Assembly: GCA_021732995.1 (NCBI GenBank)
Contig: JAKFWA010000012.1
Location: forward strand, 1-64,000
DNA from: Planctomycetaceae bacterium
Lineage (GTDB): Bacteria; Planctomycetota; Planctomycetia; Planctomycetales; Planctomycetaceae
Direction: 5' to 3'
Length of the DNA stretch: 64,000 nt
Positions 1-9,413 of this stretch are shown in pieces. Each line of letters opens with the position of its first letter. The first letter of the stretch is position 1. Under the pieces are notes generated by a model. The model had not been told where the DNA came from and did no database searches. It worked only from the letters and a program-made list of their open reading frames with translations. A program made the position numbers and the translations under genes.

Positions 1-2100
1 GCGATCTTCTTCGGTCTGACGGTGGGCTGTGCTCAGTGTCACGATCACAAGTACGACCCGATCACGCAGCGTGAGTTCTATGAATTCTTCGCCTTCTTTA
101 ATAACTGCGATGAGCCGAACATCCCGCTGCCGACGGCTCAACAGGCCGAACAGCAGCAAGCCATCAAAGAGTCGCTGGCGAAGGTTGCCAGGGAACTAAA
201 AGCTCACGACGCGCGCCGGTCGAAGGATCAGGTGAAGTGGCAAGAGGAAGTCGCTGGCCTGCCGCCGACTCATTGGACACCGTTGAAGCCGAGTCAAATG
301 ACTTCGCAGGCCGGCGCAGCGATTACGACCGACGACGGCGAGCACCTGCTGATTGGCGGGAACGGGAATGTTCCGGCGACGGACGTCTACACGCTGGTTT
401 CAGACGTTGAAGGCCAGATTTCCGCTGTGCGGCTGGAAGCGTTGACCAACCAGGTACTAACGAATCAGGGGCCGGGTTGGACGGCGGAAGGCAACTTTGT
501 GATGACCGAGTTCGAACTCGGCCTGACCGAACCCGGAGCTAAGAAGCCGCGCAAACTCGAAATCCGAGCTGCCACGACTGACTGGTCACAGGATGGCTAT
601 TCCATTGAGCAGACCTTGGACAACAACAAGAAGTCGGGTTGGTCCATCGGCGGAGTGAAGCACGGTTCGCTGAACGTCAACCGCGAAGCGATCTATGTCC
701 TGAGCGAGCCGATCAACGCGGCGGCGGGATCGAAGCTCACGGTGACGATGAAGTTCGAGCACAAGACCGAAAAAGCACTGCTGGGCTACTGGCGGCTCGC
801 GACGACTGATCTGGTGACCGACAAACCGATGCTGCCCAACTCGGTCGGCAAGATTCTCAAGGCTGATGCCAAGGATCGAACCGACGCGGACAAGGCGGTG
901 CTGGCGTTCGTCTATGGTTCGACGGATCAAAGCCGTAAGCCACTGGAACAGCAGCAGGCGAAACTCAAACAGGAAGAGACCGAACTCACGGCAGCCATTC
1001 CGACGACGATGGTACTGCAGGAAAAGACCAAGGGCCCTCGCCAGTCATACATTCACGTACGCGGTGACTTCCTCAACAAAGGCGCAGACGTGAAGCCCGG
1101 CGTGCCGGGGATTTTTCCGCCGCTCGGTGCTGCTGATAACGCTGCGGCGACGCGGCTGGATTTCACGAAGTGGATGTTCTCGCCCGACCATCCGCTGACG
1201 GCCCGCGTCACGGTGAACCGCTTCTGGCAGCAGTTCTTTGGTGTAGGACTTGTCGACACGGAGAACGATTTCGGAACTCAGGGTAGTTCACCGACACACC
1301 CTGAATTGCTGGATTGGCTGGCCTCGGAAATGCACCGCGAACAGTGGTCGCTCAAGCAACTGCACCGTTTGATCGTGACGTCCGCGACGTATCGGCAGGC
1401 ATCTTCACTGGTCGACTCGGCAATGGGTAAGCCTCTGCCCGTCGTTGCTGCCGACCCCTATAATCGGTTGCTGGGGAGACAGCGTCGAGTGCGTCTGGAG
1501 GCCGAACAGATTCGCGATGCGGCGCTGGCGTCGAGCGGCTTGCTGTCTCAGAAGATGTTGGGCCCCGGTGTCTATCCGCCTCAGCCGAAGGGCATTTACG
1601 TCGTCACTCAAGTGGCGAAAGCCTGGCCTGAAAGCCAGGGCGATGACCGGTATCGACGCGGGCTGTATACGTACTTCTGGCGTTCGAGTCCCTATCCCAT
1701 GCTGCCGACCTTCGACGCTCCCGACGCGAATGGAACCTGCACGCGTCGTAATCGCTCGAACACGCCGCTGCAGGCTCTGACGCTCGCGAACGATGGGTCG
1801 TTCATGGAACTGGCTCGCGGTTTCTCAGACCGCATTCTGAAAGAGGCGTCCGCTTCAGACGAGGCCCGTCTGAATTTTGCGGCTCAAGCAGCCCTGTCTC
1901 GGCGGCTGTCGGAATCTGAACTCGATCGCCTGTTGAAATACGTTGATGCCCACCGTGGCATGTATGCCGCCGATGCTGATGCTGCCAAACAGGCCGCGTC
2001 GGCGCAGCGCCCGGCTGGCGTTGATGAAGTGACTTCGGCCACTTGGACCGCGGTTGCTCGCGTGCTGCTGAACTTGGACGAGTTCATCACGCGCGAATAG
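1..2100 (+). CDS. DUF1549/DUF1553 planctomycete cytochrome-family protein (5' partial)
   Basis: The reading frame is open from base 1, and the first residues (AIFFGLTVGCAQCHDHKYDP) are the well-known end of the DUF1549 (PSCyt2) domain, so the true start lies upstream of the window; the GTG at 22 is internal. CAQCH is a c-type heme-binding motif. A central beta-rich region follows (about window residues 90-250), and then DUF1553 (PSD1) from about residue 375, recognisable by TRLDFTKWMFSPDHPLTARV and the later RRNRSNTPLQALTLAND. The reaction is not established for this family; proteins with it are predicted to be exported and act in the periplasm or at the cell surface. The gene is followed after 50 bp by a DUF1501 gene, the usual partner. 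Family assignment is firm; substrate and redox role are unknown. Confidence 0.93.
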   Translation, partial: AIFFGLTVGCAQCHDHKYDPITQREFYEFFAFFNNCDEPNIPLPTAQQAEQQQAIKESLAKVARELKAHDARRSKDQVKWQEEVAGLPPTHWTPLKPSQMTSQAGAAITTDDGEHLLIGGNGNVPATDVYTLVSDVEGQISAVRLEALTNQVLTNQGPGWTAEGNFVMTEFELGLTEPGAKKPRKLEIRAATTDWSQDGYSIEQTLDNNKKSGWSIGGVKHGSLNVNREAIYVLSEPINAAAGSKLTVTMKFEHKTEKALLGYWRLATTDLVTDKPMLPNSVGKILKADAKDRTDADKAVLAFVYGSTDQSRKPLEQQQAKLKQEETELTAAIPTTMVLQEKTKGPRQSYIHVRGDFLNKGADVKPGVPGIFPPLGAADNAAATRLDFTKWMFSPDHPLTARVTVNRFWQQFFGVGLVDTENDFGTQGSSPTHPELLDWLASEMHREQWSLKQLHRLIVTSATYRQASSLVDSAMGKPLPVVAADPYNRLLGRQRRVRLEAEQIRDAALASSGLLSQKMLGPGVYPPQPKGIYVVTQVAKAWPESQGDDRYRRGLYTYFWRSSPYPMLPTFDAPDANGTCTRRNRSNTPLQALTLANDGSFMELARGFSDRILKEASASDEARLNFAAQAALSRRLSESELDRLLKYVDAHRGMYAADADAAKQAASAQRPAGVDEVTSATWTAVARVLLNLDEFITRE

Positions 2101-2150
2101 TTTTGCCGATCAAAGACGTTGAGAATTTTTCAGTTTGAAGAGTCGAAAAG

Positions 2151-3596
2151 ATGCCTCACGACAATCGCTCGTTATTGGATTCCACACGCCGCGAGTTTTT
2201 CGCAAACGCCGGGCTGTCGCTCGGCTCGCTTGGCCTGGCTTCACTGTTGGGCGGAAAGTCTTTCGCTGGCCCGACGGCTCGAACGACGAATCCGATCGCG
2301 CCGCAGGACGGTCACTTCCCGGCCAAAGCGAAGGCCGTCGTCTACATGTTCATGTGCGGCGGGCCATCTTCACTGGAACTCTTTGATGAGAAGCCGAAGC
2401 TGAGGGAACTCAACGGTCAGGTCATTCCGAAGTCGTTCGTGGAAGGCAAGCGGTTCGCGTTCATCAAGCAGGACGCGAAGCTGCTGGGATCGAAACGCAA
2501 GTTTTCTACCTGCGGCCAGTCGGGGCAGACGATCTCTGAGTGTCTGCCACACTTGCAGACGATCGCGGACGACATCTGCATGATCCGTGCGATGAAGACG
2601 GAAGTCTTCAATCACGGCCCGGCCAAGCTCTACATGAATACCGGCTTTGAACGCTTCATGGGGCGGCCGTCGATGGGTTCGTGGGTCACCTACGGAATTG
2701 GCTCTGAAGCCGACGACCTGCCGGGCTTTGTCGTATTGCATTCCGGTCCGCGCGGTCCGCGAGGCGGCACGCCGTTGTGGTCTAGCGGCTTCTTGCCGAC
2801 CACTTATCAAGGTGTCCCACTGCTTCCGGGTGCTGACCCCATTCTTAATCTTTCAACGCCGCAAGGTATTACCGCGCAGCAGCAGACGGACTTCGTCAGC
2901 ACCTTGAAGGATTTGAATGGCTTGCGGTTGCAAAATATTGGTGATCCTGAGATCGCAACGCGCATCGCCAGTTATGAGATGGCCTATCGGATGCAGACTA
3001 GTGCTCCCGAATTGATGGATCTTTCCGGTGAAACTCCCGAGACCTTGGCGATGTATGGGATCACCGACGTTGCTAAGCCGAGCTTTGGACGCAACTGCTT
3101 GATGGCTCGCAGGCTGATTGAACGCGGTTGCCGCTTCGTCCAATTGTACCACACCGATTGGGACCATCACGGCAACCCCGGAACTGAGCTGGGTAAGTCG
3201 CTCGACAAGATTTGCGGCGAGACCGATCAGCCCTCGGCTGCTCTGGTCAAAGACTTGAAACAGCGCGGCCTGTTGGATGACACCGTCGTGATTTGGGGCG
3301 GCGAATTTGGGCGCACGCCGCAGGGTGAACCGCGCGACCTCATCGGCCGCGATCACCATGTTGATGCCTTCACCATGTGGGTTTCAGGCGGCGGCTTTAA
3401 GACTGGCCAGTGCGTGGGGAAGACCGACGAGATCGGCTACTACGGGGTCGAAGATCAGGTTCACGTTCACGATCTGCAGGCGACTGTGCTGCATCTGCTG
3501 GGACTCGATCACCTGAAGTTGACTTACCGCTTCCAGGGACGCGATTACCGCCTGACCGATGTTGGCGGCAAAGTGGTTGAGAAGCTGCTGGTTTAG
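2151..3596 (+). CDS. DUF1501 family protein, Tat-exported
   Basis: This 481-residue protein begins with a twin-arginine signal (RREFFANAGLSLGSLGLASL, about residues 13-32), so it should be exported folded. The body shows the DUF1501 pattern of the alkaline phosphatase/sulfatase-like superfamily: FNHGPAKLYMNTG and VVLHSGPRGPRGG in the middle, and WGGEFGRTPQGE, GRDHH and VHDLQATVLHLLGLDH near the C-terminus, where His and Asp/Glu residues would bind metal in the fold. It lies 50 bp after the DUF1553 gene and ends the pair. Catalytic activity has not been shown for this family, so the enzyme class is inference from fold only. Length is normal for the family. Confidence 0.93.
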   Translation: MPHDNRSLLDSTRREFFANAGLSLGSLGLASLLGGKSFAGPTARTTNPIAPQDGHFPAKAKAVVYMFMCGGPSSLELFDEKPKLRELNGQVIPKSFVEGKRFAFIKQDAKLLGSKRKFSTCGQSGQTISECLPHLQTIADDICMIRAMKTEVFNHGPAKLYMNTGFERFMGRPSMGSWVTYGIGSEADDLPGFVVLHSGPRGPRGGTPLWSSGFLPTTYQGVPLLPGADPILNLSTPQGITAQQQTDFVSTLKDLNGLRLQNIGDPEIATRIASYEMAYRMQTSAPELMDLSGETPETLAMYGITDVAKPSFGRNCLMARRLIERGCRFVQLYHTDWDHHGNPGTELGKSLDKICGETDQPSAALVKDLKQRGLLDDTVVIWGGEFGRTPQGEPRDLIGRDHHVDAFTMWVSGGGFKTGQCVGKTDEIGYYGVEDQVHVHDLQATVLHLLGLDHLKLTYRFQGRDYRLTDVGGKVVEKLLV

Positions 3597-3694
3597 TCGT
3601 GTTGCTGGTGTGATGTCAGGACGTGGGTCGAGGAACGAGGCCTGCCTGTGCTCGCTGTGGTGGACGTTCCTGGGCCTTTCGAATTCTGCACCTT

Positions 3695-4654
3695 ATGTCC
3701 AAAGTCAACGCGGTCGCCAAGAAGATCATCGGGAACGTCGAGCAGGTCATCATCGGCAAGCGGCAAGAGGTCTTGTTGTGTCTCGTCGCCGCGTTTTCCG
3801 AAGGCCACATCCTGCTGGAAGACGTGCCCGGCGTTGCCAAGACCATGCTGGCTCGCGCACTGGCGGTGAGCTTCGGCTGCGACTTCAAACGCATTCAATG
3901 CACCCCCGACTTGCTGCCGAACGACATCACCGGCGCATCGATCTTCAATCCCAAGACGACGGAGTTTGAATTCCGTTCCGGGCCATTGTTCACTCACGTG
4001 CTGCTCGCCGACGAGATCAACCGCACGACGCCGCGAACTCAGGCGGCACTGCTGGAAGCAATGGCCGAGCAGCGAGTGACCGTCGACGGTGAGACCTATC
4101 AACTGGATCGCCCATTTCTGGTGATTGCGACGCAGAATCCGGTCGATCAGGAAGGCACGTTTCCGCTGCCCGAGGCGCAACTGGATCGCTTTCTGATTCG
4201 CTTGAGCCTCGGTTACCCCGGTCGCGAGCAGGAAGCGACGATGCTGGATCGTCTGCAGAAGCAACATCCGATCGACACTTTGGAGGCCGTCGTTTCGGCG
4301 GAAGACATCGTGGCCTGTCAGAAGGCCTGCCGAGAGATCACGGTCGACCCCAAAGTCCGCGACTACATGCTCGACCTGGTCACCGCTTCCCGCCAGCACA
4401 ATGACATCCTGCTGGGCGGGAGCCCGCGTGCGTCGATCGCCTTGTTTCGAGCGTCTCAGGCCTTAGCCGGAATTCGCGGCAACGCTTTCGTCCTGCCCGA
4501 CGACGTGAAACGTGTCGCCCCGGCGATTTTGGGGCATCGCATCATCATCAAACCGGAAAGCCGTTTGCGGAAAGTGAATTCTGCGAAAGTCGTCGAAGAT
4601 ATTTTGAACCAAATCAGCGTACCAACGATAAAGGGTGGTACGGATTTGCTATGA
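3695..4654 (+). CDS. moxR: MoxR-family AAA+ ATPase
   Basis: This 319-residue protein is a MoxR AAA+ ATPase, a class thought to act as chaperone-like remodellers of metalloproteins or envelope complexes. Visible motifs are the degenerate Walker A EDVPGVAKTML (residues 42-52), Walker B LLADEINRT, sensor 1 IATQNPVDQEGTFPLPEAQLDRF, and the C-terminal lid with GGSPRASIALFRASQALA. The ATG at 3695 was chosen because homologues begin at this point; the longer frame from 3623 adds a Cys/Arg-rich stretch that does not look coding. MoxR genes usually sit beside a DUF58 gene and transglutaminase or VWA genes. None is seen here; the next gene encodes a membrane-anchored Tudor/SH3-like protein. Confidence 0.93.
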   Translation: MSKVNAVAKKIIGNVEQVIIGKRQEVLLCLVAAFSEGHILLEDVPGVAKTMLARALAVSFGCDFKRIQCTPDLLPNDITGASIFNPKTTEFEFRSGPLFTHVLLADEINRTTPRTQAALLEAMAEQRVTVDGETYQLDRPFLVIATQNPVDQEGTFPLPEAQLDRFLIRLSLGYPGREQEATMLDRLQKQHPIDTLEAVVSAEDIVACQKACREITVDPKVRDYMLDLVTASRQHNDILLGGSPRASIALFRASQALAGIRGNAFVLPDDVKRVAPAILGHRIIIKPESRLRKVNSAKVVEDILNQISVPTIKGGTDLL

Positions 4655-4729
4655 GATGAGGCGGAGCGTCACCGGAACGTTCCGCAGCGCGGCTTATCTG
4701 CTGATCGCGCCGGATGTTGAGGCAGAATC

Positions 4730-5470
4730 ATGGGACGCCTGAACGGATTGGAGATCGGGCTGACGCTGCTGGCCTTTGTGGGGCTGGCGTGGCTGATGGA
4801 CGCTTCGTCGCGTTTCCGAGTTGAAAGCTCCGCACCTCAGCCAGTTGTTTCTGTGGTCCCGCAGAACCGCTCGATCGTCATTAGCCACGAAGACACCGCG
4901 CCAGCGAGTCCTTCTTCAAGCACGAAGGTTCGTACTTCGGCAGCTCGCGATTCTCGTTACGGGCGTCGCTCAGAGCTGCGAGCGATCCCGCTGCCTCTTG
5001 AAACCCGTGAGGCCGCGGCGTTGATTCAACGCATCCGCGAGCCGGTGCCAGGGGGGATTGCTTCCGCAGTTGAGGAGTTGCCGGTTGGTGGCACCGTGCT
5101 GGTCAAAGTGAAAACTGCGTGGCGGCTCGGTGTGGTCTTGGATGCGACTCCCGAGGGGACCGCCCGAGTGAAGCTCGCAGGGCGTGACTCTTCGCCAGCA
5201 AGGTACAAGCTCAGCGAACTTAGTCTCGTTGATCCGGCTCTACTACCGCACGTGACCCGCACGGGAGAAATTCTATCGGCCACCGACGACGTGCAACCGG
5301 GCATGATTCTGGAAGCTCTGCGTCCCGGCCTGCGCTGGCGATCAATCATAGTCCTGCGAGCTGAAGAGAACGGTGATGTTGCCATTTCCTACATCGGTTG
5401 GGACCGCGTTTGGGATGAAATAGTGCCTCGCACCAACCTGCGATACCCGACCGGCGTTACGGTCGACTGA
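4730..5470 (+). CDS. Membrane-anchored protein with two SH3/Tudor-knot-like domains
   Basis: A 246-residue protein of unknown role. It has a single N-terminal hydrophobic segment (residues about 6-24, LEIGLTLLAFVGLAWLMDAS), then a Ser/Arg-rich low-complexity linker to about residue 90. Two small beta-barrel-like segments follow. The first includes VLVKVKTAWRLGVVLDATPEG. The second ends DVAISYIGWDRVWDEIVP, which resembles the GW-x-x-x-WDEWV pattern of Tudor-knot/SH3-like barrels. This suggests a surface- or periplasm-facing binding protein, by inference only. It starts 75 bp after the MoxR gene on the same strand and may share its transcript. Confidence 0.75.
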   Translation: MGRLNGLEIGLTLLAFVGLAWLMDASSRFRVESSAPQPVVSVVPQNRSIVISHEDTAPASPSSSTKVRTSAARDSRYGRRSELRAIPLPLETREAAALIQRIREPVPGGIASAVEELPVGGTVLVKVKTAWRLGVVLDATPEGTARVKLAGRDSSPARYKLSELSLVDPALLPHVTRTGEILSATDDVQPGMILEALRPGLRWRSIIVLRAEENGDVAISYIGWDRVWDEIVPRTNLRYPTGVTVD

Positions 5471-5705
5471 TCTGTTTTTTGTTATCGCAGACAGCTAAGC
5501 AGAACCGCTCAGCGTTCTCGTTCCTCCCTTAGGCCAGCAATGTGATGGTTGCGGGCTCGCCGTGCCGACCGCGACTGGCTCGGCTCAGCCTGCTGATCTG
5601 TGCCTGCATCTCCTGGCCGAGGACAACTCGGTCGGTTCGCGCTAAAATCGTTGCGAGTCAGCTCTGTTGATGAGACGCCTCTTGCCTCGTTGAGATCCCG
5701 GAAAC
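5471..5705. other. Intergenic, 235 bp
   Basis: No coding pattern or convincing hairpin terminator was seen. It should carry the promoter of the hydrolase gene that starts at 5706. I could not assign -35/-10 boxes by eye. Confidence 0.4.
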
Positions 5706-6827
5706 ATGAAGCGCATCCAGTTCTTTGCAGCGTTGAGTCTGATCTGGTCAATGTCCCTGGCTTCTGCCGCCGACGTGCGACTGCCGCGCAGCACGCCAGA
5801 AGAGCAGGGAGTTTCTTCCAAAGCCGTTCGTGAGTTCGTTGAGACTGCCAATCAAAAGATCGACACGTTGCACAGCTTCATGCTGGTACGTCACGGTCAT
5901 GTCGTCGCCGAAGGTTGGTGGAAGCCAGAGTCTCCCGATAAGCCGCATGTGCTGCATTCGTTGAGCAAGAGCTTCTGCTCGACGGCGGTTGGATTGGCTG
6001 TGGCCGAGGGCAAGCTCAGCATCGACGATCCCGTGCTGAAGTTTTTTCCGGAAGACGCGCCCGAGAAGCTCTCGGACAAGCTGAAGCAGATGCGCGTTCG
6101 GGACTTGCTCACCATGTCCACTGGGCACGAGACAGAGCCCAAGTTCACAGCGGACACTCCGTGGGTCAAGTCATTCCTGGAGCATCCGGTGCCGCATAAG
6201 CCGGGAGCACACTTTCAATACAACTCGCCCGCGACTTACATGCAGTCGGCGATCGTTCAAAAGGTGACGGGCCAAACTGCGCTGGACTATCTCAAGCCGC
6301 GGCTGTTTGAGCCGCTTGGCATCGAGAATCCTACCTGGATGACGAGCCCGCAAGGTATCTCGACCGGCGGATGGGGATTGATGGTCCGCACCGAGGACAT
6401 TGCCAAGTTCGGTCAGCTCTATCTGCAGAAGGGAAAATGGAACGGCAAGCAACTCATCCCGGAGTCATGGGTTGAGCAAGCGACATCGAAGCAGGTTTCC
6501 AACGGCAGCGATCCCGCTCGAGATTGGGATCAGGGTTATGGATTTCAGTTTTGGCGCTGTCGTCACGGGGCTTACCGGGGAGATGGGGCATTCGGACAAT
6601 TCTGTGTCGTCCTGCCTGAGCAGGACGCGGTTGTGGCGATCACCGCCGACACCAGAGACATGCAGGCTGAGTTAAATGTTGTTTGGGACAAGCTGCTGCC
6701 GGCATTTCAGTCAGCAGCATTGCCCGCCAGTGCGGAAGAACTGGAGCGGCTCAAAGCCCTGCTGGCCAACCTGAACGTGCCGGAGAATCATGTGCCCAAC
6801 ACGCTGAAGTTGCCCGGCAATCGCTAA
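5706..6827 (+). CDS. Serine hydrolase, beta-lactamase (class C / 6-aminohexanoate-dimer hydrolase-like) family
   Basis: A 373-residue exported serine hydrolase of the penicillin-binding-protein/beta-lactamase fold. It has a Sec signal peptide (residues 1-21, cleavage near ASA-AD). The nucleophile motif SxxK is S85-L-S-K88 within HVLHSLSKSF, and the second catalytic tyrosine motif is QYNSPATY (about Y172). The C-terminal region GDGAFGQFCVVLPEQDAVVAIT carries the strand that normally holds the third conserved motif. The WKPESPDKPHVLHS context resembles esterases and 6-aminohexanoate-dimer hydrolases rather than antibiotic-hydrolysing enzymes. The natural substrate is unknown. It is a separate transcription unit from the cytochrome-type pair downstream. 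Confidence 0.9.
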   Translation: MKRIQFFAALSLIWSMSLASAADVRLPRSTPEEQGVSSKAVREFVETANQKIDTLHSFMLVRHGHVVAEGWWKPESPDKPHVLHSLSKSFCSTAVGLAVAEGKLSIDDPVLKFFPEDAPEKLSDKLKQMRVRDLLTMSTGHETEPKFTADTPWVKSFLEHPVPHKPGAHFQYNSPATYMQSAIVQKVTGQTALDYLKPRLFEPLGIENPTWMTSPQGISTGGWGLMVRTEDIAKFGQLYLQKGKWNGKQLIPESWVEQATSKQVSNGSDPARDWDQGYGFQFWRCRHGAYRGDGAFGQFCVVLPEQDAVVAITADTRDMQAELNVVWDKLLPAFQSAALPASAEELERLKALLANLNVPENHVPNTLKLPGNR

Positions 6828-6896
6828 GCTTGGTCAGGTTCGATCAGCCGAGTTCGGCAACTGGTATTAACTACCGCGCACGCGAGGACAAAAGCC

Positions 6897-9413
6897 ATGA
6901 TGGTCAGGCGGTGTCTGGAGCTTGCAGCAATCATGCTGGTCGTCACTTCTTCGTTGTGCCTTGCAGCCGACAACGATGCTGACGCGCCACTCTATACTGA
7001 GCAGTTCAAACCGCTGCTGGCGAAGTACTGCCTGGACTGTCACCGCGGAGAAAAGCCCAAGGGCGATTTTTCAGTCGAACGGCTCTCTCTGAACTTCGCC
7101 GACAAAGACAATCGACAGCGCTGGCAGGCTGTGTCTGAGCAGATCAAAGACGGCAACATGCCGCCTAAGGAGAAGCCTCGACCGGAGGCTCAACAACTTC
7201 AGGGCTTGATCGAGTGGATTGGTCGGCGAGTGGCTGCTGCTGAAGCGGATCGCAGCGCGGCACAGGGCCGGGTTGTGTTGAGGCGGCTGAATCGGGCCGA
7301 GTATCAGAACACGGTGCGCGATCTGTTGGGTGTCGAAGTCGAACTGAAAGACCTGCTGCCCATCGACGAAGTGTCTAACGGCTTCGACAACAATGCCGAA
7401 GCTCTGCACGTTTCATCCTATCTGATGGACAACTACCTCGAAGCCGCCGATCGGCTGCTCGACGCTGCGATTGCAGGCGGTCCCAAGCCTCAAACTGTGA
7501 AGCGACGCCTTGATATCAAAGATGAGAGGACGGTTAAGCCCAAAGGGAGCGTCTATCGTCATGTGGATGATGGAGTGGCGATTTTCAGCTCGTGGGTGTC
7601 AGCCAATATCCAGGTGACCTTGTGGAACTTTCAGACTCGGGAACGGGGCCGCTACCGGTTCCGTATTTCCGGGTATGGGTTTCAAACGGAGCAACCGGTC
7701 ACGTTTCACGTGATGGCTGGCCCCATGAATGCAGCGGCTCAGCAGTACCTGATCGATTACTTCGATGTGCCCGCCAACAAACCAGCCGTGGTGGAGTTTG
7801 TCGAACCGATGGAGTCGGCGCAGACCATTCGGATCATCACGGATCGACTGGGAGTGATTCCGCCTGATGTCGAAAGAGTGGGAGCCGAAAACTACAAGGG
7901 GCCAGGGTTGGTCGTACAGTGGGTAGAAATTGAAGGTCCGCTCTTGGAGTCATGGCCGCCGAGGAGTCATCAGCAGATCTTCGGCGACATGAAGCAAAAG
8001 CCGGTGTCTGATCCTGACCGCTCCGGCCGGCGCGAGGTTGTTTCTGAGCAACCGCTGGTTGATGCCGAACGAATCCTCCGCAGCTTTACCCGACGAGCTT
8101 TTCGCAGGGCCGTGAGTGATGAGGACGTCAAGCCATTTCTGGCGCGTGTTCGGGCCAAGTTGGATCAAGGGGTTTCATTTGAGCAGGCCATGCGCGTCGG
8201 CTTGCGGGCTGTGCTTGTCTCTCCGCACTTCTTGTTCTTGCGCGAGAAAGTGAGCCCTGAGAAACGGACGCTCGACGACTTCGCGTTGGCCAGTCGGCTG
8301 TCATACTTCCTATGGAGTTCCATGCCGGACGAGGAACTATTCACGCTGGCCGAGCAGCAAAAGCTTCGTCAGCCGGAAGTGCTTCACGAACAGGTTGAGC
8401 GGATGCTGCGCGATCCGAAGGCTAAAGCCTTCACCGAGAATTTCGCCGGCCAATGGCTCAGCCTGCGGAACATTGATGCTACAACGCCCGACCGTCTGCT
8501 CTATCCGGAGTTTGATGATGTTCTCAAGGTGTCCATGGTCAAGGAGCCCCTGCTCTTCTTTGATGAAGTCTTGAAGAACGATCTGAGCCTGACCAACTTC
8601 GTGGCGTCAGATTTCACGATGCTGAATGGTCCGTTGGCAAAACACTACGGCATTCAGGGGGTGGACGACGGTTTAGAGTTCCGCAAGGTTTCGCTTACGC
8701 CTGAGAGTCATCGCGGCGGAGTGCTCACGATGGCTGCCGTGCTGAAAGTCACGGCCAATGGCACGACAACGTCGCCGATCTTACGCGGTGCGTGGGTTCT
8801 AGACCGGATTCAGGGAACGCCTCCGCCCAAGCCGACGATGGATGTTGAAGCGATCGATCCCGACATCCGCGGCGCCACGACGATTCGCAATCAACTGGAA
8901 AAGCACCGCAACAACGCCGCGTGTGCCAGCTGTCATGTGAAGATTGACCCACCGGGTTTTGCGTTGGAGAGCTTTGATGTCATCGGTGGCTGGCGAGACC
9001 GTTATCGCAGCATCGGCGACGGCGAACCGGTAGTCATCAACGGTCGCCGAGTGCGTTACCGCAATGGCCCGCCAGTAGATGCAGCCGATGTTCTCACCGA
9101 TGGTCGCCGATTTCGGAACATCGACGAATTCAAGCAACTGTTGCTAACCGACAAGGACCAGTTGGCCCGCGCGCTGGCCGAGAAACTGCTGGCGTATTCG
9201 ACAGGTGCAGCACCGACAACTGCCGATAAGCCAGAAATTGAGGTCGTTGTCGCCCGTGTCCGTGATAAAAACTACGGCTTCCGAGCGCTAGTGCATCAGG
9301 TTGTGCAGAGCGACTTGTTTTTTGCGCAAATAAAACGAGGACTATTCCATGACGCTCCATCGTCGAACGTTTCTTCGCGCTGCTGGCGTTTCTCTGGCCT
9401 TGCCTCTGCTTGA
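6897..9413 (+). CDS. Cytochrome-motif protein with DUF1587-DUF1595-DUF1592-DUF1588-DUF1585
   Basis: An 838-residue exported protein with a signal peptide (residues 1-24). A PSCyt1 heme c motif C45-L-D-C48-H49 comes first, then the planctomycete-specific domains in their usual order: DUF1587 (LRRLNRAEYQNTVRDLLGVE), DUF1595 (FTRRAFRRAVSDEDVKPFL), DUF1592 (LASRLSYFLWSSMPDEELF), DUF1588 (HRGGVLTMAAVLKVTANG) and DUF1585, with a second heme motif CASCH near residue 677 in SCHVKIDPPGFALESFDVIG. A membrane or extracellular electron-transfer role is inferred. The frame does not stop after the usual end (SDLFFAQ) but runs on for about 23 residues into the next gene, giving a 65-bp overlap with the DUF1552 partner. 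Confidence 0.93.
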   Translation: MMVRRCLELAAIMLVVTSSLCLAADNDADAPLYTEQFKPLLAKYCLDCHRGEKPKGDFSVERLSLNFADKDNRQRWQAVSEQIKDGNMPPKEKPRPEAQQLQGLIEWIGRRVAAAEADRSAAQGRVVLRRLNRAEYQNTVRDLLGVEVELKDLLPIDEVSNGFDNNAEALHVSSYLMDNYLEAADRLLDAAIAGGPKPQTVKRRLDIKDERTVKPKGSVYRHVDDGVAIFSSWVSANIQVTLWNFQTRERGRYRFRISGYGFQTEQPVTFHVMAGPMNAAAQQYLIDYFDVPANKPAVVEFVEPMESAQTIRIITDRLGVIPPDVERVGAENYKGPGLVVQWVEIEGPLLESWPPRSHQQIFGDMKQKPVSDPDRSGRREVVSEQPLVDAERILRSFTRRAFRRAVSDEDVKPFLARVRAKLDQGVSFEQAMRVGLRAVLVSPHFLFLREKVSPEKRTLDDFALASRLSYFLWSSMPDEELFTLAEQQKLRQPEVLHEQVERMLRDPKAKAFTENFAGQWLSLRNIDATTPDRLLYPEFDDVLKVSMVKEPLLFFDEVLKNDLSLTNFVASDFTMLNGPLAKHYGIQGVDDGLEFRKVSLTPESHRGGVLTMAAVLKVTANGTTTSPILRGAWVLDRIQGTPPPKPTMDVEAIDPDIRGATTIRNQLEKHRNNAACASCHVKIDPPGFALESFDVIGGWRDRYRSIGDGEPVVINGRRVRYRNGPPVDAADVLTDGRRFRNIDEFKQLLLTDKDQLARALAEKLLAYSTGAAPTTADKPEIEVVVARVRDKNYGFRALVHQVVQSDLFFAQIKRGLFHDAPSSNVSSRCWRFSGLASA

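Noticed and set aside
3623-3694. Longer start for the MoxR gene
   Set aside because: The added 24 residues (Cys/Arg-rich) are unlike MoxR N-termini, whereas ATG 3695 starts at the family's usual position.
5706-6827. Antibiotic-resistance beta-lactamase
   Set aside because: Only the general SxxK fold motifs match; the sequence context is that of esterase/6-aminohexanoate-dimer hydrolase-like proteins, so resistance is not claimed.
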